Source: Euperipatoides rowelli (lineage: Eukaryota > Onychophora > Udeonychophora > Euonychophora > Peripatopsidae). From it: a stretch of 11,914 bases of DNA. Shown one piece after another: positions 8,506-11,914 of this stretch. The notes under the pieces are model-generated. The model saw only the letters and a list, made by a program, of their open reading frames with translations. It did no database searches and was not told the DNA's origin. The position numbers and the translations under genes are program-made. The DNA lies in NCBI GenBank assembly GCA_003024985.2, contig PXIH01S0017050.1; one strand, given 5' to 3'. Each line of letters starts with the position of its first letter. Within the stretch, counting starts at the first letter, position 1.

Positions 8506-8571
8506 AGGCCCCCACATACTAATCCGCCCCCTCCACCCCCCTCCCAGGGCTGGTAATCCAGGTGGGGGCCT
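8506..8571. repeat. 10-bp inverted repeat bounding 66 bp
   Basis: AGGCCCCCAC (8506-8515) and GTGGGGGCCT (8562-8571) are exact complements. The 46 bases between them are C-rich on the left and hold cccctccaccccc. This could be the two ends of a tiny element or a single folded repeat remnant. Confidence 0.75.
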
Positions 8572-8680
8572 TTACATATTTATAAGCTTCTCCATGTTTG
8601 TGAAGATTTAGTAAGCTTTTTTTTTGTTGTTTTGACATTTTGTTGATCTTTGCTTCACCTATGGGTCCCTTATCCAGGCC

Positions 8681-8792
8681 TGCAGGTCCCCCCTCTTGTC
8701 ACCCCTGATCATAACTATGTAGTTTCTTATGGTGTTTCTTCATACACATACCTCCCAACCACATCCAAATGCCCCTTTGTGGGGGACCTGCA
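8681..8792. repeat. 12-bp inverted repeat bounding 112 bp
   Basis: TGCAGGTCCCCC (8681-8692) and GGGGGACCTGCA (8781-8792) are exact complements 88 bases apart, about 110 bp right of the previous inverted repeat. Twelve G/C-rich matched bases in AT-rich DNA are unlikely by chance. No flanking target-site duplication was seen. A 95-codon frame from 8650 to 8937 runs across this region. It ends in poly-Lys from an A run and is not supported as a gene. Confidence 0.75.
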
Positions 8793-8965
8793 CACACACT
8801 ATCTTTATTCTCATTTAAATGACAAACTTATTTTTGTAAATGGAAAAGAAAATCCAAATGTTTGGAGAAAAGTCAACGATAGATTACTTTTGAATTGTGT
8901 GCATTCTCTAAATAAAAACACTAAAAAAAAAAATTAAAAAATCAAAAAAAAAATTATTTTTTTAT

Positions 8966-8974
8966 GGGGGGGGG
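8966..8974 (+). repeat. Poly-G run of 9
   Basis: Nine consecutive G after a T run. Similar long G runs appear in the array from 9552 onward. Confidence 0.95.
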
Positions 8975-9056
8975 AGCTGGTGCCCCGTTGGCTATCACCG
9001 AACAGCCGACCTTGCCAGTCAGACACTGCTTTATAAACAATCTACTAAAATCTTTA

Positions 9057-9405
9057 GGCCGGTGCCACACTGGAAAATACGACAATTCACGTTGCCGCCC
9101 GTTGACTCGCGATGAAATTTGTTGAAAATTAAAACAGGTGTCGCACTCAATGCGTGTTACCTCGCAGTAGTTTTTAAACTAGTGACTTTTGTTGTATAAA
9201 ATGGTGGACGTGGTTTCACCACCAGTTGATGCTCTAATTTTTAAAACCATCTCTATAATTATTTCCCCGAAAACCAACGCAGGTCACCATGGGTCAACGC
9301 AAAATCACCGCGGTTTCGAGTGTGGTGCGACCGATTGCAACCTATGTTCTTTAACATCACCACACTGCAACGTGAGTTATCGTATCTTCCAGTGTGACGC
9401 CGACC
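9057..9405. mobile_element. CpG-rich non-autonomous TIR transposon (MITE), 349 bp
   Basis: The left 39 bases (begin ggccggtgccacactgg) and the reverse complement of the right 39 bases (begin ggtcggcgtcacactgg) match at 33 positions, and all six differences are transitions. Outside the ends lie TTA on the left and TAA on the right, so the inverted symmetry continues to 42 bp and a normal direct target-site duplication is not visible. The superfamily is therefore uncertain. The GG..CC ends next to TTA/TAA would be compatible with a PIF/Harbinger-like element, but a direct TTA or TAA repeat is lacking. The element holds 23 CpG dinucleotides, in sharp contrast to the flanking DNA. It is too short for a transposase. 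A 79-codon frame at 9189-9428 begins inside it and runs out through the right TIR, so it is not a gene. Confidence 0.8.
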
Positions 9406-9528
9406 TAATGGTACGTTGGTATGTATGAAAAATTTCTAATAGTTAATGATAGTGCACTTGCAGCGCGTGAGAGAAAAAGAAAAAAAAAAGAAACTTTTGA
9501 ATAAAAATGTTTCAAGAACAATTATCAT

Positions 9529-9550
9529 TAATAATAATTATTATTATTAT
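9529..9550. repeat. (TAA)n/(TTA)n microsatellite, self-complementary
   Basis: Taataataa runs directly into ttattattattat, so the tract is a short inverted trinucleotide repeat. It marks the left border of the G-rich array. Confidence 0.9.
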
Positions 9551-9721
9551 GAGGGAAGAAACAGGGGGAGGGGGGGTAAATTTCTCTCAATTTGAACGGT
9601 TTAGGTTTTAGAATAATTGGAAAATACGAATTTTTGTTTTTAAACAAAGAAGGAAAGTGGAAAAATGGGTTGCTGGAATAAAAATTTATTTTAACATAGA
9701 ATTTACAAATAAAATTTTTTC

Positions 9722-9755
9722 GTTTTTAAATCAATGGAGGCAGGGTGCAAAAACA
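9722..9755 (+). repeat. 34-nt exact repeat, first copy
   Basis: These 34 bases (begin gtttttaaatcaatgg) recur exactly at 9872-9905, 150 bp downstream, where they stop at the N. The preceding base differs (c against t). Confidence 0.9.
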
Positions 9756-9871
9756 GGAGAGGTCGGGAGGTGAAGGGGGTGAAAAGGTGAAGGGAAGGGC
9801 GAATGGGAGAAAAATGAATTTTCATCAATTTGGATTGTTTTAGGTTTTAGATTTGGAAAATAAGATTTTTT

Positions 9872-9905
9872 GTTTTTAAATCAATGGAGGCAGGGTGCAA
9901 AAACA
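9872..9905 (+). repeat. 34-nt exact repeat, second copy, ending at the N
   Basis: Identical to 9722-9755. The exact length equals that of the repeat ending at the N at 1943, which suggests a fixed-length contig overlap rather than biology. Confidence 0.9.
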
Positions 9906-9906
9906 N
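9906..9906. other. Single N: scaffold join within the satellite array
   Basis: The join lies in repetitive DNA, so the copy number and order of modules around it may be wrong. Confidence 0.8.
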
Positions 9907-10292
9907 ATTTTTAAAACAATGGGGTTAGGGGGGCAAATAAATGGGGAAGGGGAAACAGAGGGTGCAGGAAAAACATGTGAATATGGGAAATGGTTGGAAG
10001 AGGGGGGGGGGGCAAATAAATTTCCATCTATTTGCACGGTTTATGTATTAGAATAGAAAAATAATAATTTTTCATTTTTTTTTTCGTTTTGAGATTTGGT
10101 TTTAACTTTTAGAATTGACAAAATTATTTTTTCTTTTTAAGCCAACGGGTAAGGGGGCAAAAAATGAGTGGGTGTGAGAAGTGAAGCAGTGGTAGGGAGA
10201 GGAATAGGTGGAAGGGAGGGAACTGAATTTCTGTCAATTTGGATTGTTTAGGTTTTAGAATTGGAAAATTAGATTTTTTGTTTTAAACAAAG

Positions 10293-10420
10293 GGGGAAGG
10301 TGAGGAAAACGGATCTTTTATAATTTGCAAATAAATATTTTTCGTTTTAAACCAATGGGGAAGGTGAGGAAAACGGATCTTTTATAATTTGCAAATAAAT
10401 ATTTTTCGTTTTAAACCAAT
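10293..10420 (+). repeat. Exact 64-bp tandem duplication of module B
   Basis: 10293-10356 and 10357-10420 are identical (begin ggggaaggtgaggaaaacgg), and a third partial unit begins at 10421 (ggggaag). The rest of the array differs between copies by many changes, so this duplication is much younger than the array, or it is an assembly effect. Confidence 0.95.
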
Positions 10421-11090
10421 GGGGAAGTGGGGGGGGGGCAAAAAGAAATGAGGGGGGAAGGTAAATAAAAGATGGGGAGGGGGGGGGGATTTCTCAGTTT
10501 TAGACGGGTTTAAGTGTTACAATAAAACAATATTTTTTTTTTTTAAACAAAAGGGGTTAGGGAATAAAACTGAAGATTTCGTTTTAGAATTTACAAATAA
10601 GATTTTTTTTTTTCGTTTTTAAGTCAATGGGGGTAGAGGGACAAAAAATGGGAGGGGTGGGATAAGCAAGGGGAGGGAGTAAATGGATGGAAGGGAGCAA
10701 AAGAATTTCCAACAATTTGCCCGGTTTAGGTTTTAGAATTGAAAAATAAGATTTATTCATTTTTAAGCCAACAGGTAAGAGGAGGGGGGAACAAGTGGGC
10801 CAAATAAAGATTTGATTTTAACTTTTAGAATTTGCAAATAAGTTTATTTTTTCATTTTTAAAGCAATGGGGGAGAGGGACCAAAATAGAGTGAGGGGAGA
10901 GGGGGAAACAACAGGGGGAGGGGGAAATGGGTGGAGGGAGAATGAATAGGGGAGAAGGACAGATGGAGGAGGGGGAAATGATTTTCTGTCAAATTGGACG
11001 GTTTAGCTTTTAGAATTGGAAAATAAATTTTTTTTAAACAAATGGGGGAAGATGGGGAGGGGGGGTAGATGGAATAAGATTTTTTGTGTG

Positions 11091-11740
11091 CAGATGTTCT
11101 GCACGGGTTTAGCTTGTTCATGCTATTTGTTTATTAGATGTCAAAAATTATTTCAAGACATTAAACTCATACCTATCAAATGATTATTAAAGGCCCTTAT
11201 AATTCAAATCTTGAATTTTTTTTTAAATGAATTATTTTATAGTAAATGGTTAATTAAAACAGTTGGTTTTCTAATAATTTATAATTTAAATTGGAATGGT
11301 AACCTAAATCCATAGTTATTCTTTACATTTGTTTAATTAATAAGTAATCCAGAATCTTACATCTTTTCAAAAATGGATTTATAATCATTTGTTGGATATT
11401 ATTCTGAGTTGTTTTTTTTCTGAAGGACTGGTAATTAAAGAGCATTTACTTATTAAAAACTAAGTAAAAATTGGAGATTATTTTCAATATGGACAAATTA
11501 ATTATACACTAATAATGTCTTAATTAAATACCAATGTTGCAAAAGATCAGTTTGCAGTCAATAAAAAATACCCTATAACTATTATATGGAAACAGTTGAC
11601 TAAAGAAACTATTCAGACATTAAGATGAATTTCTTTACACCAAATAATACAATGAAGAAAAATGCAACATATTAATCCATTAGTAGACTGACCATTATAG
11701 ATGCCACAACAATAATAGGAGTTTGATCCCTTCTGTGGTT
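11091..11740. other. AT-rich DNA, no gene
   Basis: No open frame, RNA gene or repeat was recognised. Many ATTA/TAAT words reflect base composition. Confidence 0.65.
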
Positions 11741-11879
11741 CAGTGAATGCAATACAGTTATAAGGAAAGTGTCTATTAGACATTTCTGTCAGTGAATGTA
11801 AAACAGTTATAAGGAATGTGTATATTAGACATTTTTGTCAGTGTATGTAAAACAGTTATAAGGAAAGTGTCTTTTAGAC
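11741..11879 (+). repeat. 49-bp tandem repeat, about 2.8 copies
   Basis: Units start at 11741, 11790 and 11839, each with cagtgaatg or cagtgtatg, then acagttataaggaa, gtgt and ttagac. The first two run a full 49 bp. The third breaks off after ttagac at 11879. Differences are a few substitutions per unit, so the array is older than the 20-bp array at the left edge. No conserved coding frame was seen. Confidence 0.93.
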
Positions 11880-11914
11880 TTGATGTATCAGCAGGCCTAG
11901 ATCTACAGATTTTG

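Larger units (their letters stand above)
9552..11090 (+). repeat. G-rich satellite-like array of two alternating, related half-modules
   Basis: Module A reads approximately (c/t)ggtttaggttttagaat then tggaaaataagattttttg and ttttaaacaaaggggg. I find it at about 9597, 9836, 10037, 10244, 10505, 10722 and 10999, with spacings of about 239, 201, 207, 261, 217 and 277 bp. Module B reads approximately ttttagaatttgcaaataag then a T run, cgtttttaagccaatggggg, and occurs near 9698, 10113, 10314, 10378, 10583 and 10819. A and B share the order ttttagaatt, aaata, T run, tttttaa, caa, G run, so they look like diverged copies of one ancestral unit arranged as a dimer. B follows A after about 60-95 bp, and the B-to-A interval (about 130-190 bp) carries the G-rich spacer. 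G runs reach 10-11 bases (10002-10012, 10429-10438, 10479-10488). A minus-strand Pro/Ser-rich frame (10858-11121) is a by-product of the strand bias. Confidence 0.85.

Noticed and set aside
8650-8937. 95-codon plus-strand frame
   Set aside because: It crosses a 112-bp inverted-repeat structure, ends in poly-Lys from an A run and has no recognisable motif.
9057-9405. Assigning the CpG-rich element firmly to PIF/Harbinger
   Set aside because: The flanks are TTA and TAA in inverted, not direct, orientation, so the required target-site duplication is not shown.
9189-9428. 79-codon plus-strand frame
   Set aside because: It begins inside and runs out through the right terminal inverted repeat of a 349-bp non-autonomous element, with no transposase-like residues. 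Lower stop density follows from its higher GC.
9597-11016. TTTAGG and GGTTAGGGG words suggesting telomeric repeat
   Set aside because: They occur once per roughly 200-bp module rather than in tandem hexamers, so this is an interstitial satellite-like array, not telomere.
10858-11121. 87-codon minus-strand Pro/Ser-rich frame
   Set aside because: It lies within the G-rich array, and strand bias removes stops on the minus strand.
11741-11879. Direct repeats with regular spacing as a CRISPR array
   Set aside because: The units abut as a plain tandem repeat without unique spacers, and the window is eukaryotic in character.
1-11914. tRNA genes or tRNA-derived SINEs
   Set aside because: I looked for A-box and B-box (GGTTCGANTCC-like) pairs by eye and found none with correct spacing. 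A tRNA scan would settle it.

Overview
This window reads as non-coding metazoan genomic DNA, intergenic or deep intronic. It is AT-rich, full of A/T homopolymers of 8 to 15 bases, poor in CpG over most of its length, and loaded with short transposon remnants, minisatellites and small inverted repeats. No reading frame on either strand looks like a real full-length gene, and I see no tRNA or rRNA, no transposase or reverse transcriptase, no CRISPR array and no prokaryotic signals. An invertebrate, possibly marine, fits the repeat styles (small hAT-like and CpG-rich TIR elements, C/G-run hairpins), but the species cannot be named from the sequence.

Layout: 1-100 is the edge of a perfect 20-bp tandem array. 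224-466 is a 243-bp non-autonomous hAT-type element with an 8-bp target-site duplication. 475-1330 is plain AT-rich DNA, followed by a pyrimidine-rich stretch to about 1530. 1681-2104 carries an exact 161-bp duplication beside a single N and is most likely an assembly join artefact. 2105-3290 is more complex sequence with a POU-type octamer palindrome and a 10-bp perfect hairpin. 3300-4050 is A/T homopolymer DNA. 4069-4257 holds a short open, Met-less frame that ends in a peptide resembling part of the MgsA/WRNIP1 AAA+ ATPase family; this is only a weak hint. 5031-5619 is a GATA tract running into a G/A-rich minisatellite that has one C in 506 nt. 5620-7100 is AT-rich. 7124-8792 contains several G/C-run inverted repeats, probably remnants of mobile elements. 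9057-9405 is a CpG-rich 349-bp element with 39-bp terminal inverted repeats. 9552-11090 is a G-rich satellite-like array in which two related half-modules alternate about seven times. 11100-11740 is plain AT-rich DNA, and 11741-11879 is a three-copy 49-bp tandem repeat.

There is no gene system here to describe as working together. The most informative content is structural: two strand-asymmetric G-rich arrays with G on the same strand, two well-delimited non-autonomous DNA transposons, and two scaffold joins where sequence is duplicated next to a lone N, each with an exact repeat of 34 nt ending at the N.
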